From Corynebacterium marinum DSM 44953 (GTDB lineage Bacteria; Actinomycetota; Actinomycetes; Mycobacteriales; Mycobacteriaceae), in assembly GCF_000835165.1 (NCBI RefSeq), contig NZ_CP007790.1, positions 1 to 64,000 on the forward strand: a stretch of DNA of 64,000 nt, written 5' to 3'. The position numbers and the translations under genes were made by a program. This document shows, piece after piece, positions 30,565 through 40,334 of the stretch. A model generated the notes under the pieces. It was given only the letters and a program-made list of their open reading frames with translations, ran no database searches and was not told where the DNA came from. Each line of letters begins with the position of its first letter. Position 1 is the first letter of the stretch.

Positions 30565-31931
30565 CGCGCAACCCCCTCCTCCGGTTGGACGGGGAAAAGG
30601 CCGGTGCCGTCGGTGGCTTCGGTGGCGTCGATACGCGGCGACGTCTCGGCGGGGCGGCGGGCGGAATGCGAGATGCGCAGCAGAAGTCCCAGCAGAATGT
30701 AGTTGGCCATGAGCGAGGAGCCGCCGGCGGACATGAACGGGGTGGTCAGGCCGGTCATCGGCATGAGCGCGGAAATACCCGCGGTGACCACGAAGACCTG
30801 GATCGCGATGGTCAGCGACAGGCCGCCGGCCACGAGCTTGCCGTAGGAGTCGCGCACCTGCAGGGAGGCGCGGAAACCGCGGGCGACCAGCAGCGCGAAG
30901 AGGACGAGCACGGCGGCCAGGCCGACCAGGCCGAGCTCCTCGCCCACGGCCGCGAGGATGAAGTCCGAGTGGGCGACGGGGACGATCTCCGGGTGGCCCT
31001 GACCGATGCCGGTGCCGGTGATGCCGCCCCAGGACATGCCGAACAGGGACTGGGAGAGCTGGTAGCCGGTGGAGTCGTAGTTGGCCACCGGGTCGACGAA
31101 GTTGGTCACCCGCTCCTGGATCTTCGCCGAGACCTGGTACACGGCGAAGCCGCCGGCGGCGACGAGCGCCAGGCCGATGAGCAGCCAGGAGCCGCGGCCG
31201 GTGGCCAGGTACATCATGCCCAGCACCGTAGTGAACAGCAGCAGCGCGGGGCCGAAGTCGTTGGAGACGGCCATGATGAGGATGGCGATGGCCCACACCG
31301 CCAGGATCGGCGCGAGGTCGCGCAGACGCGGGAAATCGATGCCCAGGAAGCGGTAGCCGGCGATGGTGAACAGGGCGCGCTTGTTCACCAGCAGCTGCGC
31401 GAAGAACAGCAGCAGCAGAATCTTGGAGAACTCGCCGGGCTGCACGGAGAACGGGCCGATGGAGATCCAGATCCGGGCGTCCGCGTTGATCGACGTCGGC
31501 CACACCAGGGGCAGCGCCAGCAGCACCAGGCCCACCAGGCCCAGGAGATAGGAGTACTTGCTCAGGACCTTGTGGTCGCGGACGGACACCAGCACGCCGA
31601 TGAGCAGCACGATGCCCACCAGCGTCCACATCACCTGCCGGCCGGCCATCGACGTTCCGGTGGCCAGGTCGAGGCGGTGGATCATCACCAGCCCGACGCC
31701 GTTGAGCAGGGCCGCGACGGGCAGCATCAGCTGATCCGCCTGCGGGGCGAAGAAGAGCAGCGCCACATGCGCGACGGCGAACACCGCGATGAAACCGCCG
31801 ATGAGCCACAGCATGTCGGTGCTCAGGACGTTGCCCTGGCTCAGCTCCAGGCTGGCCAGCATGACGGTGAGGACGACCGCGCCGAGGATCAGCAGACCGA
31901 GCTCGGTGCGTCGGGTGAGGAAGCGGGACAT
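30561..31931 (-). CDS. rodA: SEDS glycosyltransferase RodA/FtsW
   Basis: 456 residues with 10-12 hydrophobic helices. SEDS signatures include NAGVGLVMIHRLD-like LLNGVGLVMIHRLDLATG near 90, WISIGPFSVQPGEFSKILLLL near 160 (the conserved QPSE-like loop, here QPGE) and SAGGSSLMANYILLGLL near 410. It polymerises glycan strands from lipid II and is paired with the PbpA transpeptidase. The start is directly after the pstP stop. The homologue in this operon is named rodA in mycobacteria and corynebacteria. Confidence 0.95.
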   Translation of the reverse strand: MSRFLTRRTELGLLILGAVVLTVMLASLELSQGNVLSTDMLWLIGGFIAVFAVAHVALLFFAPQADQLMLPVAALLNGVGLVMIHRLDLATGTSMAGRQVMWTLVGIVLLIGVLVSVRDHKVLSKYSYLLGLVGLVLLALPLVWPTSINADARIWISIGPFSVQPGEFSKILLLLFFAQLLVNKRALFTIAGYRFLGIDFPRLRDLAPILAVWAIAILIMAVSNDFGPALLLFTTVLGMMYLATGRGSWLLIGLALVAAGGFAVYQVSAKIQERVTNFVDPVANYDSTGYQLSQSLFGMSWGGITGTGIGQGHPEIVPVAHSDFILAAVGEELGLVGLAAVLVLFALLVARGFRASLQVRDSYGKLVAGGLSLTIAIQVFVVTAGISALMPMTGLTTPFMSAGGSSLMANYILLGLLLRISHSARRPAETSPRIDATEATDGTGLFPVQPEEGVAR

Positions 31932-33365
31932 CTACTTCACCTCCCGGCAGTTGATGCCCGGGCGGGTCAGATCGCCGCCGTCGGATTCGGCGTCCCCGCC
32001 CTCCGGCGGGTTCTCCCGGTCGATGCACACCGGCAGAGCCTGGTCGGCCAGGCGGCGCAGCTGCTGCGTGACCTCGTCGTAGGAGCCGGTCTCCAGCCCC
32101 GCGACCGAACCGCGCGCGGATTCGGGCAGGTCCTGCAGCGTGAAAGGCGAGCAGTCCTCCGTGCTGCCGACGTCCACCACGCGCAGGGCGCCCGCCTCGT
32201 CGAGGCAGGCCTCCTGGTAGGGCGTATGGAGGTCACGGCCGAAGACCGAGAAGTCCACGCCGCTTTCGATGACGAGGTGTTCCTCCTCGCCGGTGCTGAT
32301 GAAATAGGAACGGTCGACGGTCGAGTAGACCCACCAGGCGGCGGCCACCAGGCCGATGAGGGCCAGCAGGGCGAGGATCAGCGAGGGGAGACGAAATCGG
32401 CCCCGCCGGGCGGCATCATCTGCCGGCCCGGCAGTCACCTCCTGCGCTCCGGACGGCACCTGCGGGGCGCCCGTCAGCGGTTGGCTGGACACTTCGCCGT
32501 CCGGCGAAATGGTCTTCGGCCGACGCGAGAGAAGCGCCGCGCGCCCCGCCGAGGTGTCCGGGTGGGACTCCTCCTCCGGGTCGCCCAACAGGGCGCCCGC
32601 GGTGACGGGGACGGCGGGCAGGGCGGCGACGGCGGCGTCGTCAAGTTCGTCCGTGTCGACGACGTCGGCGACGACGACGGTGATGTTGTCGGGGCCGCCG
32701 GAACGCAGCGCCAGCTCGATGAGGCGGCGCGCGGCGACCTGCGGGGCGCCGGTGTTGAGTTCGGAGGCGATGGTGGAGGCCGTCACCGGGTCCGAGAGTC
32801 CGTCGCTGCACAGCAGGAGGCGGTCGCCCGGACGGGCGTCCAGGTTGGCCAGCGTCGGCTCCACCGGCCGGCCCGTGTAGGCCTTGAGGATCAGCGACTT
32901 CTGCGGGTGCGAGGAGACGTCCTCCGGATCGAGGCGGCCCTCGTCGACCAGGGACTGGACGAACGTGTCGTCGACGGTGATCTGGCTGAGCTCGCCGTCG
33001 CGCAGCCGGTAGCCGCGGGAATCGCCGACGTGGATCAGGCCGAACTCCCGGCCGTTGAACATCAACGCCGTCAGCGTGGTGCCCATGCCGTCGGTCTCGG
33101 GATCCTGCCGGATCGCCTCGGCGATCTCCCGGTTCGCGTCGTCCGCCACGCTGCCCAGCAGGGCGAGCATGTCGTTGTCGGCCGGGTCGGCGTCGAGCTG
33201 CTCCAGGCGCGTGACCATCATCTGGCTCGCCACCTCGCCGGCGGCGTGGCCGCCCATGCCGTCCGCGATGATCAACAGATTCGGACCCGCGTAAGCGGAA
33301 TCCTCGTTGTTGCCGCGCACCAGGCCACGGTCCGAAAGGGCCGCATAATTCAATCTCAGGTTCAC
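31932..33365 (-). CDS. pstP: PP2C-type protein phosphatase PstP
   Basis: 477 residues. The catalytic domain (1-235) has the metal-binding Asp motifs RGNNEDSAYAG, IADGMGGHAAGE near 35, VGDSRGYRLRDG near 118, LLLCSDGLSDP near 188 and GGPDNITVVVAD near 220. A linker, a membrane helix (PSLILALLALIGLVAAAWWVY near 325) and an outer domain of about 140 residues with three Cys follow. PstP reverses PknA/PknB phosphorylation. Its start overlaps the fhaB stop and its stop abuts rodA, so the kinases' opposing enzyme is made from the same transcript. Confidence 0.97.
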   Translation of the reverse strand: MNLRLNYAALSDRGLVRGNNEDSAYAGPNLLIIADGMGGHAAGEVASQMMVTRLEQLDADPADNDMLALLGSVADDANREIAEAIRQDPETDGMGTTLTALMFNGREFGLIHVGDSRGYRLRDGELSQITVDDTFVQSLVDEGRLDPEDVSSHPQKSLILKAYTGRPVEPTLANLDARPGDRLLLCSDGLSDPVTASTIASELNTGAPQVAARRLIELALRSGGPDNITVVVADVVDTDELDDAAVAALPAVPVTAGALLGDPEEESHPDTSAGRAALLSRRPKTISPDGEVSSQPLTGAPQVPSGAQEVTAGPADDAARRGRFRLPSLILALLALIGLVAAAWWVYSTVDRSYFISTGEEEHLVIESGVDFSVFGRDLHTPYQEACLDEAGALRVVDVGSTEDCSPFTLQDLPESARGSVAGLETGSYDEVTQQLRRLADQALPVCIDRENPPEGGDAESDGGDLTRPGINCREVK

Positions 33366-33826
33366 GGAACCAACCTCACTGTCGTCCGGCCGACCTTAAT
33401 GTCCGAGCCCACGCCGACGCGTTCGGGCTGGTCGATACGCCCGCCGTCGACGAAGGTGCCGTTGCGGGAATCCAGATCCTCCACGAACCAGTCCGAGCCA
33501 CGCCGGAACAGCCGCGCGTGACGCCCCGAGGCGAAATCATCGCCCAACTGGAAATCACATTCCGGGGAACGTCCCATCACCACCTCCTCCAGCGAACCGA
33601 CTGCCATGTGCGAACCCTTCAAGGGGCCCTCCACGACGGCCAACTGCTTCGCCGCTTCACGACGCCCCGGCACCACCGCGGCGCGCCGCGGCGTCGCCGG
33701 GGCGCTGGTCCGCACGCCGGCGGCGAGACGGACGTCCTTGTACATGGCGCGGACCGCCATGAAAATAAAGAACCACAGGAGCAGCAGCAGGCCGATCCTG
33801 AAGATCTGCAGGACAATCGAATCCAC
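33362..33826 (-). CDS. fhaB: FHA-domain protein FhaB (FipA)
   Basis: 154 residues. The N-terminal membrane helix IGLLLLLWFFIFMAVRAMY anchors a C-terminal FHA domain that binds phosphothreonine: MGRSPECDFQLGDD near 83, then GRHARLF (the usual SxxH contains Gly, as SGRH) and DSRNGTFVDG near 118. In mycobacteria this protein links PknA/PknB signalling to FtsZ and division. It starts two bases after fhaA ends and overlaps pstP by four. Confidence 0.94.
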   Translation of the reverse strand: MDSIVLQIFRIGLLLLLWFFIFMAVRAMYKDVRLAAGVRTSAPATPRRAAVVPGRREAAKQLAVVEGPLKGSHMAVGSLEEVVMGRSPECDFQLGDDFASGRHARLFRRGSDWFVEDLDSRNGTFVDGGRIDQPERVGVGSDIKVGRTTVRLVP

Positions 33827-33828
33827 CG

Positions 33829-34629
33829 CTACCTCCTCGACGAGGAGCGGGAAGGATCGACGATCCGCACCTCGATATGCGAATGGCCCACCGTGATGAC
33901 GTCGCCGTCAGCCAGCAGCCAGTTGTCCACCGGGGTGTCGTTCACGGTCGTGCCGTTCGTCGACTCCAGATCCACCAGCACGGCATCCTGCCCGTCCCAC
34001 GTGACCTCCGCATGCTGACGCGACACACCCGTGTCCGGCAGCCGGAAATCCGCGTCGTTCGACCGGCCGATGATGTTCGACCCCTCCTGCACCAGAAAAG
34101 TCCTGCTCGAGCCGTCCTGCAGCAGCAGGGTCACCACCGGCTGAATCGGAAGCTCGGTGACTTCGGTGGGTGCGTCCTGCTTGTTCATGGTCTTCTCCTG
34201 AGGTTCAGGCTGGTCAGTACTGATGGCGTCGAAGCCACTGTCGTCCGAAGGCGCATCATCCCGGAAGGACGACACCCGCAGCTGGCCCGTGTGCAGACCC
34301 GACTCCTCCGCGATGCGGACGACCACGGGGCCGCCCACGAACCACCCCTGGTTGCGGCAGTAGCGCGTCATCTGATCGGCGAAAGCCGCCGGCAGATCCG
34401 GATTCACCTGCGAGAGGTTCTCCAGATCCTTCGACGACACGCCCACCACGTAGACGTTGGGGGCAGTGACCACGCCGTCATCGACGACGAGGTTGTCCCC
34501 CGACTCCTGCTTGAGCAACTCCTCGATCTCGGCGGAAACTACTTTCCCGCCGAAAATCAGGGCAAACCCGTTGTCGAGACCGCGCTGCAGAGCACTGTCG
34601 AGCCTGGCGAAACGAGCCATCATGGACAT
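33829..34629 (-). CDS. fhaA: FHA-domain protein FhaA (DUF3662)
   Basis: 266 residues from ATG 34629, chosen because AAAGGAGG sits nine bases upstream; two more ATGs (34623, 34620) follow. The DUF3662 domain covers about 1-115 (FARLDSALQRGLDNGFALIF, then the conserved NVYVVGVSSKDLENL). A disordered linker includes PTEVTELP. The C-terminal FHA domain shows IIGRSNDADFRLPDTGVSRQHAEV near 185 and LESTNGTTVND near 222. FhaA binds phosphorylated wall-synthesis regulators such as the MviN/MurJ pseudokinase. It heads the operon. Confidence 0.94.
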   Translation of the reverse strand: MSMMARFARLDSALQRGLDNGFALIFGGKVVSAEIEELLKQESGDNLVVDDGVVTAPNVYVVGVSSKDLENLSQVNPDLPAAFADQMTRYCRNQGWFVGGPVVVRIAEESGLHTGQLRVSSFRDDAPSDDSGFDAISTDQPEPQEKTMNKQDAPTEVTELPIQPVVTLLLQDGSSRTFLVQEGSNIIGRSNDADFRLPDTGVSRQHAEVTWDGQDAVLVDLESTNGTTVNDTPVDNWLLADGDVITVGHSHIEVRIVDPSRSSSRR

Positions 34630-34923
34630 GTCGCACGGCCTCCTTTCTGAAGGGCTTTCCAACGGACGGTTAACCAGCAATGGCGCGGAGGATTCCTCCC
34701 GCGCGCACGATCCACATCATTATAGGGGCCGGGTGGGTGGGAATCGTAGATGAAGAATCCGGGCGGGCGCGGGGGAGCACCTGTCCCGCCGGAGTTTCCG
34801 GGCTGGTTTCGCGGGGTCGGCAGGCCGGGTGGCCTGCAGATTTGTTCTTTGAATGTGACGCCTGTTATCTTGATTAAGTCCGCACAGCAGTAAGGCTAAC
34901 GCCGAGCAGCTGTCGCATCACCC
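34630..34923. other. Divergent spacer between fhaA and tRNA-Leu
   Basis: 294 bases. It should hold the promoter of the fhaA-to-pknB operon (leftward) and of tRNA-Leu (rightward; TTGAAT/TATCTTG-like strings around 34845-34880). Neither promoter is clear. Confidence 0.4.
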
Positions 34924-35006
34924 GCCCGGGTGGCGGAATGGCAGACGCGCTGGCTTCAGGTGCCAGTGTCCGCAAGGGCGTGGGGGTTCAAGTCCCCCCC
35001 CGGGCA
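34924..35006 (+). tRNA. tRNA-Leu (anticodon CAG)
   Basis: An 83-base class II tRNA. Acceptor GCCCGGG pairs with CCCGGGC, discriminator A. Anticodon arm CTGGC-TTCAGGT-GCCAG gives CAG. The long variable arm TGTCCGCAAGGGCG is typical of tRNA-Leu. CCA is not encoded in full. Confidence 0.97.
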
Positions 35007-35020
35007 CAAATTAAAATGCA

Positions 35021-35055
35021 GCGGGTCACACTTAAGGTGTGGCCCGCTTCTTTTT
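35021..35055 (+). terminator. Terminator of tRNA-Leu
   Basis: GCGGGTCACAC pairs with GTGTGGCCCGC (one mismatch) around TTAAG, followed by TTCTTTTT. Confidence 0.88.
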
Positions 35056-35244
35056 GCGTCCGTCGGGGTGGGAGCGGCGGGGCAGGAATCCGCCGCCGCA
35101 CTGACATTGGGCCGCCGAGAGGCCTGTTTCCGGGCCGAGGTCCACCCGGCGGAGGATCCGGGGCCTGTCGACGGCGGCGTCGACACCCAAAACGCCGAAT
35201 GCCCCGGCTTGCGGGGCAGTCGGCGGGCGTCGGACGGGCGGAGA

Positions 35245-35865
35245 CTAGAAGTGGATGCCGTGGTTGGCGAACCACGGCACGGGGTCCACGGCGCCGTTGC
35301 CGCTCGGGTGGATCTCAAAGTGCAGGTGTGAGCCGGTGGAGAATCCCTCGCTACCCATGCCGGCGATGTGCTGGCCTGCGGCCACGCGCTGGCCGACGGA
35401 CACGTTGAGCGTGGACATGTGGCCGTAGACCGACATGGAGCCGTCGTCGTGCTTGACGCGGATCCAGTTGCCGTAGCCGGAGGCCGGGCCGGAGTTGATC
35501 ACGGTGCCGGACATGACGGAGTAGATCGGGGTGCCGATGGCGTTGGCGATGTCGATGCCGTTGTGCATGGTGCCCCAGCGCGGCCCGAAGCCGGAGGTGA
35601 AGGTGCCGGTGGCGGGGCGGACGACGGAGGCCGTCGGTACGACGTCGGCGATGCCGGCCGTGGTGGCGACCTGGTTGACCGCGCCGGTGGCCGCACTGGT
35701 GGCGGCGGAGGACATGGATGCGAAGTCCGGGGTCTGCGCGGAGGCGTTCGCCATGCCCGCCATGCCTGCGGTGGTCACGGTGCCGGCAACGACGGCGGAG
35801 AGCGCGAAGCGTCGCCTGGCGGTCTGGAGGGTGGAGGTCTTGCGGTGGCGTCCGGTGTAGCTCAA
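35245..35865 (-). CDS. Secreted M23-family peptidase
   Basis: 206 residues from TTG 35865, which gives LSYTGRHRKTSTLQ; the frame stays open to 35937, so the start is uncertain. A long signal sequence (ARRRFALSAVVAGTVTTAG) leads to an Ala/Thr/Ser linker and an M23 domain. Zinc ligands are HNGID (His and Asp) near 108 and HLHFE near 185. The ending is WFANHGIHF. It should cut peptidoglycan peptides outside the cell and is most similar, by eye, to the paralogue at 54.2 kb. No LPXTG or lipobox, so free in the wall. Confidence 0.9.
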   Translation of the reverse strand: MSYTGRHRKTSTLQTARRRFALSAVVAGTVTTAGMAGMANASAQTPDFASMSSAATSAATGAVNQVATTAGIADVVPTASVVRPATGTFTSGFGPRWGTMHNGIDIANAIGTPIYSVMSGTVINSGPASGYGNWIRVKHDDGSMSVYGHMSTLNVSVGQRVAAGQHIAGMGSEGFSTGSHLHFEIHPSGNGAVDPVPWFANHGIHF

Positions 35866-35966
35866 GGTCTGACTTTCTTTTGAGGGGCAGTCAACTAGTA
35901 GCGGCTTCGTAACCGTACCGTTATCAATTTGTGACAACCCTAAACCTCGGACGCATTGTTGTCCAG

Positions 35967-36611
35967 TTATGCCTCTGGCCTGCGCTGCTCCGGCCGGGGC
36001 ATCTCGAAACGCTCGCCCTCGGTGATGCCGAAGTAGGTCGCCGGGCCCCCACCTCGGGAGATGGGGTGCGCGAGCGCCGTCTGGTAGATCCCGTCAACCA
36101 GCAGATCCTTGTCGATGTGCACGCCCACCACCTCGCCGAACACCACGCGGGTCTGGGTGGGGGAGCCGGCGGCGTCATCGAGCCGGACGATCTGCGTCAC
36201 ACGGCACTCGAAGACAACGCGGGCCTCGGCGACATGCGGGGCGTCGATAAGCGAGGACGCCGCCGGCGTCAGGCCGGCGAGCTCGAACTCGTCGACATGC
36301 TTGTCGACGATCGCCGCCGACTCATTCATCGCCTCCGCCAGCTCGCGCGTGGCGAGGTTCCAGCAGAACTCGCCGGTCTCGGTGATGTTGGTGACCGTGT
36401 CCTTCATGCCGATGCTGGCGAAACCGATGATCGGCGGCGTGTAGGAGAACGCGTTGAAGAAGCTGTACGGCGCGAGGTTGAGTTGACCTCCGGCGCTGCG
36501 CGTGGAGATCCAGCCGATCGGCCGCGGCGCGATGATCGCGTTGAACGGGGAGTGGGGCAGGCCGTGGCCGGCGGAGGGCTCGTAGAAGTGGAAGTCGCGG
36601 TGGTGGGGCAT
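35967..36611 (-). CDS. Flavin reductase-like domain protein
   Basis: 214 residues from ATG 36611. A split-barrel FMN-binding domain: NAIIAPRPIGWISTRSAGG near 25, NLAPYSFFNAFSYTPPIIGF near 45, NLATRELAEAMN near 85 and FGEVVGVHIDKDLL near 160. This is the flavin reductase/flavoredoxin family (PF01613), which reduces free flavin or supports monooxygenases. No dedicated monooxygenase is adjacent; the luciferase-family gene at 41 kb is broken. Its codons at 36244-36253 contain one of the GTCGATAAGC copies (encoding SLIDA). Function beyond flavin binding is unknown. Confidence 0.88.
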   Translation of the reverse strand: MPHHRDFHFYEPSAGHGLPHSPFNAIIAPRPIGWISTRSAGGQLNLAPYSFFNAFSYTPPIIGFASIGMKDTVTNITETGEFCWNLATRELAEAMNESAAIVDKHVDEFELAGLTPAASSLIDAPHVAEARVVFECRVTQIVRLDDAAGSPTQTRVVFGEVVGVHIDKDLLVDGIYQTALAHPISRGGGPATYFGITEGERFEMPRPEQRRPEA

Positions 36612-36689
36612 GGTGGGGTCCTCGGTGCTCAGTGGGGTGGACGGGTGGGACCCCTCACGGTATCCGTCGACCGCGGTCCGCCCCCGTGA

Positions 36690-37496
36690 TCACCGGGAGG
36701 CGGGGTTCAGCCACGCCTCCACCGTGCCGGGGTGGTTGTCCGCCCACCGGCGCACCGCCGGCAGGACGTCGAGCCCGTCGCGCTGCACGTACAGGTCCAT
36801 CTCGTTGACGTCGGCGGCGGTGAAACGGATGCTCTGCAGCACCGCGCGGGTGCGCTCGTCGCACTCGGCCCAGAAATCGTTGTGCGCGAGCAGGCAGGCC
36901 TCGTCCGGGGCGGGGAAGGCGCCCTTCGGGTCGGCGAGCGGGCGCAGGTCGTGGGCCTCGTTGAGGAACATCGGCTGCCACAGCGGGGTGACGAAGTTCT
37001 CGCGGGCCCCGATGCGGGTGTTCACCGTCTCGATGAGCTTATCGATGTCGCCGGACGGCTGCTCCCAACCCAGCGCATCGAGCCCGTAGGTCTTCAACAG
37101 TTCATTGCCCATGACGGTCAGTCCGGCGTAAGAACCGGTGCCCTGCACCACACGGGTGGTGAAGGTCTCGGCGACCTCCTCGCGGGCGAGGTCCTCCAGC
37201 GAGGTGACCGAGGCGTCGACGTAACCGGGCACCGCCCAGAAGAACCTGGCGTCGCCGTACAGCGGGGCGACATTGGTGACCGCATCCTTGACATCGGCCC
37301 AGTACATGGCATGCCCGCCGGGCAGCCAGGCGTCAGCGAACAACTGGTGCTCCCCGCTGGCGAGCTTCGGGTACATCTCCGGGTGCGGGCCCTCATGGAC
37401 CACGACCTCGTGGCCGAGGCGCAACAGCACCTCCTCGACGACGGCCGCGGCAACCTGGTGGAAGGATTCGTTGATTCGTCCGTAGTGGATCTTCAT
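36690..37496 (-). CDS. Glycine betaine/choline-type solute-binding protein without signal peptide
   Basis: 268 residues from ATG 37496 (MKIHYGRINESFHQVAAAVV). The OpuAC/ProX fold is recognisable: GHEVVVHEGPHPEMYPKLASGEHQLFADAWLPGGH near 30-65, NVAPLYGDARFFWAVPGY near 80, and ENFVTPLWQPMFLNEAHDLRPL near 165, with Trp residues suited to a quaternary ammonium. Neither a signal peptide nor a lipobox is present; extending the frame to 37685 does not produce one. It stands alone, without ATPase or permease. Likely a cytoplasmic binding or sensor protein derived from an importer. The ligand is inferred. Confidence 0.8.
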   Translation of the reverse strand: MKIHYGRINESFHQVAAAVVEEVLLRLGHEVVVHEGPHPEMYPKLASGEHQLFADAWLPGGHAMYWADVKDAVTNVAPLYGDARFFWAVPGYVDASVTSLEDLAREEVAETFTTRVVQGTGSYAGLTVMGNELLKTYGLDALGWEQPSGDIDKLIETVNTRIGARENFVTPLWQPMFLNEAHDLRPLADPKGAFPAPDEACLLAHNDFWAECDERTRAVLQSIRFTAADVNEMDLYVQRDGLDVLPAVRRWADNHPGTVEAWLNPASR

Positions 37497-37705
37497 GTCG
37501 CTGGTGTCCTTGAGGCAGGGTCGGGTACGGGCGGGTTTTCGCCAGCCTAGCCACCCGGTGCGGGGCAGGTGCGAACGCCGCGGTTGCAGGGGGGCGGCGA
37601 CCCGCCCCCGCGGTGGTAGGTTCGGCACGGAAATTACATCTTCTGCCTGGGAGTCCGGTCCGAGACGACCCCGGGAGAGCCCCACTTTATGGAGGTCGGG
37701 ACATC

Positions 37706-38401
37706 ATGAGCACTCGAGTGTCAGCGCAGACGGAGCGGGTGACAGCCGCCGAGACCCTGGCTGCCCGGCTGGACCGGCCGATGGGTTTTCTCGGCGTGCT
37801 CTTCCTCTTCGTGGTCCTGGGACAGCTGCTCGTCACCGAACCGGGGTGGGTGCGGACCCTGAACATCACCGGGTGGGTGTTCTGGGCGCTGTTCGTCGCC
37901 GAGTTCCTGTTGCGCGCCTATATCGCCGGATTCCAGGCGGCGTTTTGGCGCCGCAACTGGTGGCAGGTCATCTTCCTGCTGCTCCCCTTCCTACGGTTCG
38001 TGCGGGCGTTGCGGGCGCTCCGGGCCCTGCGGATGGCCCGGGTCACCCGGGCGGCGCGGGTCGGCGGCATCCTCTCCGCCGGGGTGCGAGGCTCCCGTTC
38101 CGCCGGGCGGCTGCTGTCGAACCGGATCGGCTGGCTGGTGTCCGTTACTGTGGTCGTCATCCTGGCCGCCAGTCAGCTGCTGTACGTCATGGAGTCGGAA
38201 TTGGACTACAGCACGGCGCTCTACGAGGCGGCCCTGGCTACGATCACCGGCACAGGGATCACCGCCGACGACTCTTTCGCAAGGCTGCTACAGCTGGTGC
38301 TGGCCGTCTACTCCGTCGCGGTGTTCGCCACCCTGGCCGGTTCCCTGGGCGCCTTCTTCCTCCAGAACGAGGAGGAGGAGTCGGCGGGACAACAGTCCTG
38401 A
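37706..38401 (+). CDS. Voltage-gated-type ion channel protein
   Basis: 231 residues from ATG 37706. Four hydrophobic segments precede a voltage-sensor-like S4 with Arg every third residue (RFVRALRALRALRMARVTRAAR near 100). A pore module follows: a helix, then ALYEAALATITGTGITADDS near 180 and a last helix (LLQLVLAVYSVAVFATLAGSL). The filter TGTGI replaces the K+ signature TVGYGD, so potassium selectivity is doubtful. The C-terminus is a short acidic tail NEEEESAGQQS. It resembles the bacterial ion_trans/K+ channel family. No partners adjacent. Confidence 0.8.
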   Translation: MSTRVSAQTERVTAAETLAARLDRPMGFLGVLFLFVVLGQLLVTEPGWVRTLNITGWVFWALFVAEFLLRAYIAGFQAAFWRRNWWQVIFLLLPFLRFVRALRALRALRMARVTRAARVGGILSAGVRGSRSAGRLLSNRIGWLVSVTVVVILAASQLLYVMESELDYSTALYEAALATITGTGITADDSFARLLQLVLAVYSVAVFATLAGSLGAFFLQNEEEESAGQQS

Positions 38402-38468
38402 GCCGGCGGGCCTACCCAACCACCCTGCCGTCCCTCACCGGCGCTATGTGAAAGTCGTGCTCAGGAGG

Positions 38469-38489
38469 CCTCAGTTCCAAGAACTGAGG
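38469..38489. terminator. Hairpin between ion-channel and bglA genes
   Basis: CCTCAGTTC and GAACTGAGG form a 9-bp stem with a three-base loop in the convergent gap. No T-run, so termination is only probable. Confidence 0.4.
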
Positions 38490-38565
38490 CAGCCATCCCC
38501 GCCACCTCCAGGTGTTCGCGCCGCCGGTTGTTGACGCTGACGCTCGAGGAGGGCTGTGGTGCTGT

Positions 38566-40334
<1,769 letters not shown>

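Noticed and set aside
29131..32028. 965-residue fusion ending in PbpA
   Set aside because: The upstream 490 codons run out of phase through rodA and pstP and read as low-complexity Arg/Pro/Gly. PbpA begins at ATG 30564.
30585..33521. 978-codon plus-strand frame opposite pbpA, rodA and pstP
   Set aside because: Shadow of three well-supported genes; composition is His/Gln/Asp-rich, typical of an antisense frame.
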